The notes below the pieces were generated by a model. It was not told where the DNA came from. It did no database searches and worked only from the letters and a program-made list of their open reading frames with translations. Below are positions 36,233 through 47,080 of a stretch of 64,000 nt of DNA, one piece after another. The stretch spans positions 62,001 through 126,000 of the forward strand of contig NZ_AQXQ01000009.1 in assembly GCF_000376865.1 (NCBI RefSeq), in the 5' to 3' direction. Origin of the DNA: Thioalkalivibrio sp. ALJ7 (lineage in GTDB: Bacteria > Pseudomonadota > Gammaproteobacteria > Ectothiorhodospirales > Ectothiorhodospiraceae). The number at the start of each line of letters is the position of its first letter. Position 1 is the first letter of the stretch. Both the position numbers and the translations under genes were made by a program.

Positions 36233-38968
36233 ATGGGCCAGACGGGGGCGAAAGAGACCCGCCTTTTTGATCGCGTGGCCATGGGTCTCGTGTATCTGGA
36301 GCCTGGCGGCATTATCCGCGTAGCCAATGCGCGACTGGCCGAATGGCTGGGCTGCACCCCGGATGATCTCCGCGCTGTGTGGCTGGGTGACTGTGTCCCA
36401 CAGGGACAACGCAAGACGCTGATGGATGCCCTTGCACGCTCGGGCTCAGCCGAGGTGACCCTGGATCTCTCGCTGACCGCGCCGACTGTTTCGAATGCAA
36501 CGGCGGTCGCTTGCACAATGGTGCTGGCGCCGGATCCGGACGGGCGACTCGCGACTGTGCAGCGCGGGATGGGGGGCGACTCCGCCGCCCAGGTCTACGA
36601 ACAGACCTTTACTGCCAACACCGCCCCGAAGCTTCTGATTGATCCCGACGATGGCGGGATCGTCGATGCCAATCCGGCCGCGGAGGCGTTCTACGGCTAC
36701 TCAACCGATACGCTCAAGACCATGCATATCCAGGATATCAATACGCTCTCGGCGGAAGAGGTGCGCGCGGAGATGGACCGGGCGGTACGCGAGGAACGTC
36801 GGTTCTTTCGCTTTCGCCATCGCATCTGTGGAGGCGAGATCCGCGATGTCGAGGTGTATTCCGGGCCGGTGGTTCTGGACGGGACACACTACCTCTACTC
36901 GATCATCCACGATGTCTCGGAGACCCGCCACTACGAATGTGAGCTGGAGTTCTACGGGGTGGCGTTCGGCCGGCTGCCGGTGGGCGTGTACCGCAATACA
37001 CCGGGGCCGGAGGGCCGCTTCGTGCGGCTCAACCCGGCGATGGTGGAGCTGTTCGAGGCCGCGACCGAGACCGAGCTGCGATCGACGCCGGTCCGCGAGT
37101 TGTACCGGGACCCCGCCGAGCGGGCGGCGCTCAGTCGCGATCTGGCGGCGTACGGGCGGGTGGTCGGACGCGAGGTGGACCTGAAGACGCTGCGGGGGCG
37201 TCCCTTCCGTGCCCGGATCACCGCCTACCGGACCGAGGACGCGGACGGTCAGTGCGTGTTCGACGGGGTGATCGAGGACATCACCGAGCTGCGCGCGGCC
37301 GAGGCCTTTCAGACGCGTCTGCTGGCGAACCTGGCCGAAGGGGTCTTCGGCCTGGATCGCTATGGGCGCTATACCTTCCTGAATCCGGCGGCCTGTCGTC
37401 TGCTGGGGTTCGAGACCGAGGGCGATGCCCTGGGGCGGGATGCCCATTCGACCAGCCACCACGTGCTCGAGGATGGGTCGGTCTACCCGCCCGAGGCCTG
37501 CCCGATCCATCACGTCCTCGAGACGGGCAAGCCACTGGAGGCCTGGGAAGATCACTTCGTCCGCACCGACGGCACGCGGGTTCCGGTCAGTGTGTTTGCC
37601 GCGCCCACCTTCGATGCGGCCGGCCGGGTGGATGGCGCCGTGGTCTCGTTCCAGGATCAGACTGCCCGGCGCGAGCGCGAGGCACACCTGAACAAGGCCA
37701 CCAGCCACCTACCCGGTGCGATCTACCAGTACCGGGTGTTCGCCGACGGGCGCCATGAATTCCCGTTCATCAGTGAAGGCGCGCAGCTCGTGTTCGGGTT
37801 GTCTCCCGACCGGATCCAACAGGACGCCGATGCCGCCTTCGCGCGCGTGAACCCGGAGGATCTACAGCGTATCCAGGCCAGCATCGATGAATCGGCGCGC
37901 GAACTCGCCCCCTGGCGCGAACGCTTCCGCATGCATCACCCGGTACGCGGGACCATCTGGATCGAGGGCCGAGCGACTCCGGAGGCGTCGCGAGCGGATG
38001 GCAGCATCGTCTGGCACGGCGTGATGATCGACATCTCCGATCAGGTGGCGATGGAAGATGCTCTGCGTGCGAGCGAGGCGCGTTTCCGCCAGCTGGCGGG
38101 CTCGGTGAACGAGGTCTTCTGGCTGCAGGACGCGGACAAGATTCTGTACGTCAACCCGGCGTACGAGCGGGTCTGGGGGTACAGTCGCGAGCGCCTGTAC
38201 CAGGATTCGGTCGCGATGCTGGAGGCCGTGCACCCGGACGACCGACCGCGGGTGGAGGCGGTTTTCCTGTCTGCCGATTTCGGGGATGGCACGGCCGACG
38301 AGACCTTCCGGATCCGTCGGCCGGACGGCGAAGAACGCTGGGTCCGGGTCCGCCGCTACCCGATCACGGATGCCGACGGGCAGGTGACGCGTGTGGCGGG
38401 GACGGCGGTCGATATCATCGAACTGAAGGCGACCCAGCAGGCACTGGAGCGTAACCAGGCCGAGCTCGAGCGTCAGGCCTTCTACGACCGACTGACGGGG
38501 GTCGCCAACCGGCGCTACTTCGAAAGCCTGCTGGATCGGGAGGTCCAGCGTGCCGAGCGCTACGGCCAGGTTTTTTCGCTGGTAATGTTCGATCTGGATC
38601 ATTTCAAGGACGTGAACGATACCTACGGACACGCCATAGGGGATGCCGTTTTGCAGGACGTTACGCGGGTCGCAGGCGAGCGCCTGCGCAGCTCGGATGT
38701 GCTCGGACGCTGGGGCGGCGAGGAGTTTATGGTTCTGCTTCCAGGTGACGGGGCGGAGACCGGTGCTCGGGTGGCCGAGGCAATCCGAGCGCGGGTGGCC
38801 GGGCATGCCTTCCCTCGTGTGGGTGAGGTCACCGTCAGTCTCGGCGTGGCGGAGTTTTATGCCGAAGAGCCGCGCAGTGAACTGCTCCGAAGGCTCGACG
38901 AAGCCATGTACCGCGCCAAGCGCGAGGGCCGAAACCGAGTGGCGGTGGCGGCGCCTCCCGCGTCATGA
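36233..38968 (+). CDS. PAS-domain diguanylate cyclase (tandem paralogue)
   Basis: 911-aa cytoplasmic protein with five to six PAS/PAC units and a C-terminal GGDEF domain. Active site GGEEF at 828-832, I-site RSSD at 819-822, so it is probably an active, feedback-inhibited c-di-GMP synthase. One PAS unit (LPGAIYQYRVFADG to IVWHGVMIDISD) closely resembles a unit in the preceding gene (LPGVIYQYRQFPDG to VLWHGVILDITE), pointing to domain or gene duplication. The start at 36233 has TGGAGGG six bases upstream; a reading from 36023 would overlap the first cyclase's GGDEF domain in another frame. Confidence 0.92.
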   Translation: MGQTGAKETRLFDRVAMGLVYLEPGGIIRVANARLAEWLGCTPDDLRAVWLGDCVPQGQRKTLMDALARSGSAEVTLDLSLTAPTVSNATAVACTMVLAPDPDGRLATVQRGMGGDSAAQVYEQTFTANTAPKLLIDPDDGGIVDANPAAEAFYGYSTDTLKTMHIQDINTLSAEEVRAEMDRAVREERRFFRFRHRICGGEIRDVEVYSGPVVLDGTHYLYSIIHDVSETRHYECELEFYGVAFGRLPVGVYRNTPGPEGRFVRLNPAMVELFEAATETELRSTPVRELYRDPAERAALSRDLAAYGRVVGREVDLKTLRGRPFRARITAYRTEDADGQCVFDGVIEDITELRAAEAFQTRLLANLAEGVFGLDRYGRYTFLNPAACRLLGFETEGDALGRDAHSTSHHVLEDGSVYPPEACPIHHVLETGKPLEAWEDHFVRTDGTRVPVSVFAAPTFDAAGRVDGAVVSFQDQTARREREAHLNKATSHLPGAIYQYRVFADGRHEFPFISEGAQLVFGLSPDRIQQDADAAFARVNPEDLQRIQASIDESARELAPWRERFRMHHPVRGTIWIEGRATPEASRADGSIVWHGVMIDISDQVAMEDALRASEARFRQLAGSVNEVFWLQDADKILYVNPAYERVWGYSRERLYQDSVAMLEAVHPDDRPRVEAVFLSADFGDGTADETFRIRRPDGEERWVRVRRYPITDADGQVTRVAGTAVDIIELKATQQALERNQAELERQAFYDRLTGVANRRYFESLLDREVQRAERYGQVFSLVMFDLDHFKDVNDTYGHAIGDAVLQDVTRVAGERLRSSDVLGRWGGEEFMVLLPGDGAETGARVAEAIRARVAGHAFPRVGEVTVSLGVAEFYAEEPRSELLRRLDEAMYRAKREGRNRVAVAAPPAS

Positions 38969-38992
38969 GCCGGCGATCCCGGGAGTACCCGT

Positions 38993-39352
38993 ATGGCGGA
39001 TAGCGGGCGGCGCGGGTTCAGCCGCGTGTGGCATGCGTTTGGCTATTCCTGGCGGGGTCTTTGCGAGGCCTTCCGTCATGAGTCCGCGTTCCGTCAGGAG
39101 CTCGCGTTGGTGGCGGTACTGGTGCCCGTCGCCGTTTGGCAGGGCGAGACCGGGGTGGAGCGGGCGTTGTTGGTGGGGAGCCTGTTGTTGATTCTGGTGG
39201 TGGAGCTGCTGAACTCTGCGGTGGAGGCGGCGGTTGACCGTTTCGGCGACGAACGCCACCCGCTATCCGCCCGCGCCAAGGACATGGCCTCGGCGGCGGT
39301 GCTGCTCAGTTTCGTGAATGCCGGCGTGGTCTGGTTGCTCGTGCTTTGGTGA
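38993..39352 (+). CDS. dgkA: Diacylglycerol kinase (DgkA type)
   Basis: 119-aa integral membrane kinase that phosphorylates diacylglycerol to phosphatidic acid. Family motif VVELLNSAVEAAVDRFGDERHP and ARAKDMASAAVLL are present, with three hydrophobic segments as expected. RBS GGGAG lies about 7 nt ahead of ATG 38993. It follows the second cyclase by 24 bp and is convergent with znuA. Confidence 0.94.
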   Translation: MADSGRRGFSRVWHAFGYSWRGLCEAFRHESAFRQELALVAVLVPVAVWQGETGVERALLVGSLLLILVVELLNSAVEAAVDRFGDERHPLSARAKDMASAAVLLSFVNAGVVWLLVLW

Positions 39353-39393
39353 TCCCCCGGCGGCCGGCGGGCCACCAGGGGCGTACTTACACC

Positions 39394-40443
39394 TCAGTTG
39401 GCGGTCAGGCATTCCTCAAGGCTATCGGCCATCCCACGCATCAGTTCGAACCAGGCGTCCGGGCCGGGTTCCAGGTCGGAGCCGACGGGGTCCAGTATGC
39501 CCAGGCGCGTATCGGTGCCTTCGGATACGGTCTCCGCCAGGGCCGGACGGAACTGAGGTTCGGTAAACAGGCAAACGACGTCGCCATCGGCGACCCGTTC
39601 GCGCAACTCGCTAATGCGCCGTGCGCCGGGGCTGCGCGAGGGGTCGATACTGATCGAGCCGGCGGCGGTCAGCCCGTAGTGTTGTTCGAAGTATTGGTAG
39701 GCGTCGTGGAAGACGATAAAGGCCCGATCGCGTATCGGCTCGAGCTGTTGAGCCAGTTGATCATCCAGGTCATCGATGCGTTCAAGCAGGGCATCCCGGT
39801 TGGACGCGATAGTGTCTGCGCGTTCCGGGTCCCATCCCATCATGCGGTCGGCGAGTTGCTCCGTAATCGAGCGCACCAACACCGGTGACAGCCAAATGTG
39901 AGCATCGTAATGACCGTGATGATGGTCGTGCTCGTGTCCATGGTCGTTGTGGTCATGCCCGTGGTCGTGCTCGTGTCCATGGTCGTTGTGGTCATGCCCA
40001 TGGCCATCCTCGTGCCCATGATCGTCATCATGGCCGTGATCATGGTGATCATGTTCCCAGACACCGCCTTCGCGGGTGGGCTTGAGTTCTAGATCGAGGT
40101 CGTCCATCAGGCTGACGATCTCGCGGTTCCCGGATCGACGTAACGGGCGTTCGAGGAAGGTTTCCATGTCCGGCCCAACCCAGACCACCATGTCCGCGTT
40201 TTGCAGGCGGCGAGCCTCCGAGGGGCGCATGGAATAGCCATGGGGGGATGCGTTGGCCGGGACCAGCAGCTCGACCTCGTAGGCATCCCCGGCCAGCGCG
40301 GCAACGATACTGTGAATCGGTAGAATGGTCGCCACGATGCGCGGCTTGTCCGCAAGGGCACTGGCCGGGACCGTAAGGGCGAGCACGGTAACCAGACTGG
40401 TCAGGAACGCGAGCCCAAAGGGGCGGCGGTGGTGCGATGGCAT
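39394..40443 (-). CDS. znuA: Zinc ABC transporter periplasmic binding protein ZnuA
   Basis: 349-aa periplasmic zinc receptor for the ZnuBC transporter. Signal peptide at residues 1-31 (cleavage near ASALA). Metal ligands are likely in ILPIHSIV, SPHGYSMRPSEA and the AHIWLSP helix. A His/Asp-rich loop (about residues 130-180, 23 or so His) sits at the usual position but is long and contains a 13-residue unit repeated exactly. Start ATG 40443. It is divergent from znuCB, with a Zur-like palindrome between them. Confidence 0.95.
   Translation of the reverse strand: MPSHHRRPFGLAFLTSLVTVLALTVPASALADKPRIVATILPIHSIVAALAGDAYEVELLVPANASPHGYSMRPSEARRLQNADMVVWVGPDMETFLERPLRRSGNREIVSLMDDLDLELKPTREGGVWEHDHHDHGHDDDHGHEDGHGHDHNDHGHEHDHGHDHNDHGHEHDHHHGHYDAHIWLSPVLVRSITEQLADRMMGWDPERADTIASNRDALLERIDDLDDQLAQQLEPIRDRAFIVFHDAYQYFEQHYGLTAAGSISIDPSRSPGARRISELRERVADGDVVCLFTEPQFRPALAETVSEGTDTRLGILDPVGSDLEPGPDAWFELMRGMADSLEECLTAN
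39922..39999. repeat. 39-bp tandem repeat within the znuA His-rich loop
   Basis: Two 39-bp units (39922-39960 and 39961-39999) are almost identical at DNA level and encode a 13-residue His/Asp-rich unit, so the loop can lengthen or shorten by in-frame slippage. Confidence 0.8.
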
Positions 40444-40479
40444 GGTGTGGTCTCCAAGGGTGTCTGAAACAACGTTCCT

Positions 40480-40498
40480 AACGTTATAGTATATCAAT
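40480..40498. promoter_or_regulatory. Zur-box-like operator between znuA and znuC
   Basis: The imperfect palindrome AACGTTATAGTATATCAAT is centred on G40489 and resembles the known Zur site core GTTATAnTATAAC. It lies 37 bp from the znuA start and 25 bp from the znuC start, so one site could repress both transcripts when zinc is sufficient. The right half deviates at one core position. Confidence 0.7.
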
Positions 40499-40522
40499 TT
40501 GTAGAAGGGAAGCCCCGTCACC

Positions 40523-41332
40523 ATGCCCAAGCCCGAACTCGACCAAAAGCCACTGCTGGATGCCCGCGATATCTCCCTGGAATTCGGTGGCAAGCTGATC
40601 CTTGACCGGGTTTCGGTGCAGATTCAGCCTGCCGAAGTCGCGGTGGTGATTGGTCCCAACGGCGCGGGCAAGACTTCGCTGTTGCGCGTCTTGCTGGGGC
40701 TCTGGTCGCCGACGCGGGGTCGCGTCCAGCGACGATCCGGTTTGCGTATTGGCTATATGCCCCAGCGCTTGCAGATCGAGCCGGTATTGCCACTGTCCGT
40801 GCATCGCTTTCTAACCCTGCGCCAGCGGGCCGCGAAGGAGGAGCTACTTGCACGCCTGGAGCAGGTGGGCGTCCCGCACCTGTTAGGCAAGGCGGTGCAA
40901 TCGCTCTCCGGTGGCGAAATGCAGCGAGTTCTGCTGGCGCGCGCCCTGCTGAATCGACCGAATCTGTTGGTGCTGGATGAGCCGGCTCAAGGGGTCGATG
41001 TTGTTGGCCAGGGGGAGGTCTTCCGCCTGATTGACGACATTCGCAGAGAGACCGGCTGCGGGGTCCTGATGGTCTCGCACGACCTGCACCTGGTAATGGC
41101 CGGCGCCGATGCCGTGATCTGCTTGAACCAGCATGTCTGCTGTACCGGGCGACCGGAGGAAGTTTCGCGCCATCCCGAGTACCAGCGCCTTTTCCCGACG
41201 GGCGATGTGCAGGGCATTGGGATCTACAGGCACGACCACAACCATGTCCACGACCTCCATGGCGAGGTGCATGACCTGCATGGACATGGCACGGACGATT
41301 GCCATCACGAACATGGATCAACCAAACGATGA
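40523..41332 (+). CDS. znuC: Zinc ABC transporter ATP-binding protein ZnuC
   Basis: 269-aa ABC ATPase: Walker A IGPNGAGKTS, Q-loop region YMPQRLQIEP, signature LSGGEMQRVLLARALL, Walker B LLVLDEPAQGVD, and switch His in SHDLHL. The C-terminal 40 residues are His-rich (HDHNHVHDLHGEVHDLHGHG), unusual for an ATPase and possibly a cytoplasmic zinc sensor or store. ATG 40523 is preceded by GAAGGGAAG. It overlaps znuB by 4 bp (ATGA). Confidence 0.95.
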   Translation: MPKPELDQKPLLDARDISLEFGGKLILDRVSVQIQPAEVAVVIGPNGAGKTSLLRVLLGLWSPTRGRVQRRSGLRIGYMPQRLQIEPVLPLSVHRFLTLRQRAAKEELLARLEQVGVPHLLGKAVQSLSGGEMQRVLLARALLNRPNLLVLDEPAQGVDVVGQGEVFRLIDDIRRETGCGVLMVSHDLHLVMAGADAVICLNQHVCCTGRPEEVSRHPEYQRLFPTGDVQGIGIYRHDHNHVHDLHGEVHDLHGHGTDDCHHEHGSTKR

Positions 41333-42150
41333 TCGAGGGGTGGCTGGACGATTTCCTGGTGCGCGCCGTGCTGGCGGGGCTAATGGTGGCTGCCGTGGCC
41401 GGGCCGCTGGGTGCGTTCGTGGTCTGGCGGCGCATGGCCTACTTTGGTGACACGATCTCGCATTCCGCCTTACTGGGCGTGGCGCTTGGCTTCCTGCTCG
41501 GGTTGAACCTGAACCTGATGGTCACGCTGGTCTGCGTCTTGATCGCGGTATTGCTGGTGTTCCTTCAGCGGCGCCAGGAGCTGGCCTCGGACACCCTGCT
41601 CGGCATCCTGGCGCATAGCGCTCTGTCGCTAGGGATTGTTGCGGTCACGTTCATCGAGGGTTTGCGGGTCGATCTGATGGCCTATTTGTTCGGGGATATC
41701 CTCGCGGTGGGTACGAACGACCTGTTGGCGATTGCAATCGGTGGAGGCATTGCGCTGGTGATGCTGATGCTGTTGTGGCGTCCCTTGCTCGCGCTGACGG
41801 TTCATGAAGAACTGGCGCGCGTCGAAGGGGTTCCCGTAGTGGCCGTGCGTCTGGGTTTGATGCTCCTGATCGCATTGGTGATTGCGGCAGCGATGCAGGT
41901 GGTGGGGGTGCTGCTGATTACCGCGCTGATGATCATCCCGGCGGCCAGTGCGCGTCGCTTCGCGGCCACCCCCGAGCAGATGGCTGTACTCGCGGCGGTC
42001 CTTGGGATGCTGGCCGTGGGAGCCGGACTATGGGGTTCGTTTGTCTACGACACGCCGACGGGGCCGTCCATCGTGGTGGCCGCCATGCTTGGCTTCATCC
42101 TGATCCACCTGTTGCCCGGCCGCCTCTTCGCCCCGTTTGGAGGACGCTGA
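41329..42150 (+). CDS. znuB: Zinc ABC transporter permease ZnuB
   Basis: 273-aa membrane permease of the metal ABC-3 family with about eight helices. Conserved stretches: GPLGAFVVWRRMAYFGDTISHSALLGVALG at the N-terminal side (seen in parts) and GVLLITALMIIPAASARRFA. ATG 41329 overlaps the znuC stop. Within 50 bp of its stop the compound repeat region starts. Confidence 0.95.
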   Translation: MIEGWLDDFLVRAVLAGLMVAAVAGPLGAFVVWRRMAYFGDTISHSALLGVALGFLLGLNLNLMVTLVCVLIAVLLVFLQRRQELASDTLLGILAHSALSLGIVAVTFIEGLRVDLMAYLFGDILAVGTNDLLAIAIGGGIALVMLMLLWRPLLALTVHEELARVEGVPVVAVRLGLMLLIALVIAAAMQVVGVLLITALMIIPAASARRFAATPEQMAVLAAVLGMLAVGAGLWGSFVYDTPTGPSIVVAAMLGFILIHLLPGRLFAPFGGR

Positions 42151-42153
42151 AAC

Positions 42154-42746
42154 CCTTTATTCACCACGAAGCACACGAAGGCACGAAGAAAAGCTAGGGT
42201 GACGCTGATTGAATCGCACGTCCGCGCTCGAGTCGCTTTTGCGTGCGAACAAGGCGCGGTGACTGCCGTGCAGTCATTCTGCACAAGGGAGCTGCAACGC
42301 CGTTCCCACGCAAGAGCGGCCGAGCCCCTGCTTTCAATGGCTTGTGGGGTTGGTGCCCCCTGTTCCCCGATCCTGCGTTGCGCCGCTTGCGGGTAGAACC
42401 ACTACCCGCTGCACGACGCGCCTTGTCTCGGAAAACAGGGGGCACCAACGCGGACGTGCGATTCAATCAGCGTCTCCCTAGGTCAAGGGCGATTGCACCA
42501 CAGAGGACACAGAGATCACGGAGAAAGATTTTTAGTTATGAACGTCGGCTCTGATCGAAGATTGCTGGCACCTCTGAACCCGAGTTTCTTCAGGACCTAC
42601 AACTGGAATGGCCGCAAGTACGCTAGCAGCGACTTTTTTCAACCCGAAGCCCTTCTCCGTGTCCTCTGTGCCCTCTGTGGTGCAATCGCCCTTAATCTTT
42701 AGCCCTTTCTTCGTGTCTTCGTGCGCTTCGTGGTGAACAAAAAGGG
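42154..42746. repeat. Nested palindrome of short CACGAAG- and CACAGAG-type repeats
   Basis: Outer arms at 42154-42193 (TTCACCACGAAGCACACGAA...) and 42705-42746 (reverse complement) enclose inner arms at 42485-42528 (GCACCACAGAGGACACAGAG...) and 42651-42694 (reverse complement). The central spacer, 42529-42650, is non-coding as far as I can see. MITE copy 3 sits between the left outer and left inner arms. The arms encode TTKHTKTRR- or HHRGHRDHG-type peptides in some frames, which are spurious. Together with the MITE this fills the 611 bp between znuB and folA. Confidence 0.85.
42194..42481 (-). mobile_element. MITE-like structured element, copy 3 (inverted, CTAG target duplication)
   Basis: A 280-bp element (42198-42477) with CTAG at 42194-42197 and 42478-42481. 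It is inverted relative to copies 1 and 2. Terminal repeats match except for one base and carry two changes relative to copy 1 (near GATTGAATCGCAC) that are mirrored at the opposite end. The inner hairpin GCGGGTAG/CTACCCGC is at 42389-42396 with 42402-42409. It starts 47 bp after the znuB stop and interrupts the left arm of a nested palindrome. Confidence 0.87.
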
Positions 42747-42761
42747 TGCCGGGACACTGTG

Positions 42762-43256
42762 TCAGCGGCGGCGTTCGAGGCGTTCGAAGGTGAAGGGGCA
42801 GGCGTGGCGGTCGTCGGCCTCGTGGTGTTCGGACCAGACGACGCCCCAGTCCGCGGGGTCGATCGCGGGGAAGTACGTATCCCCGGCGTGGCACTCGTGC
42901 ACGCGCGTCAGGTGCAGCACGTCGGCCCGGGACAGGGCCTCCTCGAACAGACCCGCGCCGCCGATCACGAAGGCCGGGCCTGTCTCGATGGTGGCCAGGG
43001 CGGCGTCCAGGTCGTTGTAGACCTCGACCCCGTCGGCCTGCCAGCCGGCCTGGCGGGTCAGGACCAGGTTGCGCCGCTTCGGTAGCGGCCGCCCGATGGA
43101 CTCGAAGGTGCGCCGCCCCATGATCATCGGGTGGCCGTCGGTCACGCGCTTGAAGTGCTGCAGGTCCTTCGGCAGATGCCAGGGCAGGTCGTTGTCGCGC
43201 CCGATCACATGATCCGGATCAAGCGCGACCATCAGGTGGATCTCGGGTTGAGCCAA
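42762..43256 (-). CDS. folA: Dihydrofolate reductase
   Basis: 164-aa DHFR reducing dihydrofolate with NADPH. Typical segments: MVALDPDHVIGRDNDLPWHLPKDLQHFKR at the N-terminus (seen in parts), MIMGRRTFESIGRPLP, and FVIGGAGLFEEAL. Length matches the family. It is the last gene of lgt-thyA-folA and lies 11 bp after thyA. Confidence 0.95.
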   Translation of the reverse strand: MAQPEIHLMVALDPDHVIGRDNDLPWHLPKDLQHFKRVTDGHPMIMGRRTFESIGRPLPKRRNLVLTRQAGWQADGVEVYNDLDAALATIETGPAFVIGGAGLFEEALSRADVLHLTRVHECHAGDTYFPAIDPADWGVVWSEHHEADDRHACPFTFERLERRR

Positions 43257-43267
43257 GGCGGGACTCC

Positions 43268-44086
43268 TTAAACGGCGATGGGCGCCTTGATTGGGGGGTG
43301 CGACTGGTAGTCGCGGACCTCGATGTCGTCGAAGGTGAAGGCGAACAGGTCGGTCACGTCCGGATTCAGGTGCAGGCTGGGGAGGGGCAGGGGCTCGCGC
43401 CCGAGCAGCTCTTCCACTTGTTCCTGGTGGTTTCGGTAGAGGTGCGCATCGCCGAAGGTGTGCACGAACTCGCCAGGCTTCAGGCCGACCACCTGGGCAA
43501 TCATGTGGGTCAGCAAGGCATAGCTGGCGATGTTGAACGGCACCCCGAGGAACACATCCGCGCTGCGCTGGTAGAGCTGGCAGGACAGGCGGTCGTCCGC
43601 CACGTAGAACTGGAACAGGGTGTGGCAGGGCGCGAGCGCCATGCGCCCGGCCTGGGCGTTTTCCTGGGGCGAAACCGATTCGTCCGGCAGGTCCGCCACG
43701 TTCCAGGCACTAATGATGTGGCGCCGGGAATGCGGCCGGTTTTTAAGATTGTCGATCAGTTCGACCAGCTGGTCATGGCCGGCCCAGTTGCGCCATTGCG
43801 CGCCGTAGATCGGACCCAGGTCCCCAGAGTCGGTGGCCCACTCGTCCCAGATGCGGACCTTGTGCTCGCGCAGGTAGTCGATGTTGGTGTCGCCGGCGAT
43901 GAACCACAGCAGTTCATGGATTACCGAGCGCAGGTGAGTGCGCTTGGTGGTGACCAGCGGGAAGCCGTCGGCCAGGTCGAAGCGCATCTGGTAGCCAAAC
44001 ACCGAGCGCGTGCCGGTTCCGGTGCGGTCCGGGCGATCCGAGCCGTGGTCGCGGATGTGGCGCACCAGGTCCAGGTATTGCTGCAT
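43268..44086 (-). CDS. thyA: Thymidylate synthase (ThyA)
   Basis: 272-aa enzyme methylating dUMP to dTMP with methylene-tetrahydrofolate. The catalytic Cys is in [12 protein letters not shown], with [19 protein letters not shown] and [10 protein letters not shown] also present. It is slightly longer than E. coli ThyA (264) because of a short insert ([11 protein letters not shown]) before the catalytic strand. It lies 1 bp after lgt and 11 bp before folA, an order common in proteobacteria. Confidence 0.96.
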   Translation of the reverse strand: MQQYLDLVRHIRDHGSDRPDRTGTGTRSVFGYQMRFDLADGFPLVTTKRTHLRSVIHELLWFIAGDTNIDYLREHKVRIWDEWATDSGDLGPIYGAQWRNWAGHDQLVELIDNLKNRPHSRRHIISAWNVADLPDESVSPQENAQAGRMALAPCHTLFQFYVADDRLSCQLYQRSADVFLGVPFNIASYALLTHMIAQVVGLKPGEFVHTFGDAHLYRNHQEQVEELLGREPLPLPSLHLNPDVTDLFAFTFDDIEVRDYQSHPPIKAPIAV

Positions 44087-44087
44087 C

Positions 44088-44903
44088 TCAGGGGGTCTCC
44101 GGGGCAGGGCGCGCGGCCGGCAGCGGGTTGCGCCGCGACCAGACGATCAGGATTACGCCGAACAGGATGACTGGCAGGCTCAGGACTTGCCCCATGGTCA
44201 GCCAGTCGAATGCGAGGTAGCCGATATGCGCATCCGGTACTCGGACGAACTCGACCAGGAAGCGGAAGCTGCCGTACAACGTCAGGAACAGGCCCGAGAT
44301 CAGGCCGGTGCGGCGCGGCTGGCGCGAGACCAACCACAGCACCACGAACAGCACCAGGCCCTCAAGGAAGGCCTGATAGAGCTGCGAGGGGTGACGCGGG
44401 ACGTAGTCCGCGGCCGGGAAGACCATGGCCCAGGGCAGCTCGGTGGGCTTGCCCCAAAGTTCGCCGTTGATCCAGTTGCCGATGCGTCCGGCCCCGAGGC
44501 CGATCGGGATTAGTGGGGCGATGAAGTCGGTCAGCCGGAAGAAGGGCTGGCCGATCTTGTGCGCATACAGCCAACAGGTGACCAGCACCCCGGCGAGTCC
44601 ACCGTGGAAGGCCATGCCACCTTCCCATACGCGGAACAGGCTCAAAGGGTCGGCGAGGGTGGTATCCAGGTTATAGAACAGCGCGTAGCCGAGCCGTCCG
44701 CCGATGATGACCCCAAGCACACCCCAGAAGAGCAAATCGCCGACCTGCCAGGGGTGTAGCGGGTCCCAGTTGCGGGTGCGCGTGCGCCAGACGCCGAGGC
44801 CCCAGAACGCGGCGAAGCCGACCAGGTACATCAGCCCATACCAGTAGAGCGTCAGCGGGCCAACGGACAGGGCGACCGGATCGATAAACGGGTGCGTGGG
44901 CAT
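44088..44903 (-). CDS. lgt: Prolipoprotein diacylglyceryl transferase
   Basis: 271-aa inner-membrane enzyme adding diacylglycerol to the lipobox Cys of prolipoproteins. The signature [24 protein letters not shown] and [13 protein letters not shown] are visible along with about seven membrane segments. Start at ATG 44903 ([21 protein letters not shown]). First gene of lgt-thyA-folA and divergent from the DUF255 gene. Confidence 0.96.
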   Translation of the reverse strand: MPTHPFIDPVALSVGPLTLYWYGLMYLVGFAAFWGLGVWRTRTRNWDPLHPWQVGDLLFWGVLGVIIGGRLGYALFYNLDTTLADPLSLFRVWEGGMAFHGGLAGVLVTCWLYAHKIGQPFFRLTDFIAPLIPIGLGAGRIGNWINGELWGKPTELPWAMVFPAADYVPRHPSQLYQAFLEGLVLFVVLWLVSRQPRRTGLISGLFLTLYGSFRFLVEFVRVPDAHIGYLAFDWLTMGQVLSLPVILFGVILIVWSRRNPLPAARPAPETP

Positions 44904-45004
44904 GGGCGCTTGCGGATGAAAAACCGGCTGCACATGCTACTCGGCCTGGCGACCTTGTGCACCTGCATGTTGTTCGCCGGATTCACTTGCAAGGAGGCCG
45001 CGCG

Positions 45005-47041
<2,037 letters not shown>

Positions 47042-47080
47042 AACGCCTGGTCGCATACCCACGGTAGAATGAGTCGGGTG

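Noticed and set aside
39922-39999. Two 39-bp direct repeats considered as a CRISPR-like array
   Set aside because: The units are contiguous with no spacers, are in frame, and encode the ZnuA metal loop.
39898-40092. Plus-strand frames rich in Val/Met antisense to the znuA His-rich loop
   Set aside because: They mirror the CAT/GAT repeats of the His/Asp loop; no ribosome-binding site or conservation.
42493-42702. A short frame starting HHRGHRDHG in the znuB-folA gap
   Set aside because: Translation of the periodic CACAGAG repeats; such peptides are repeat artefacts.
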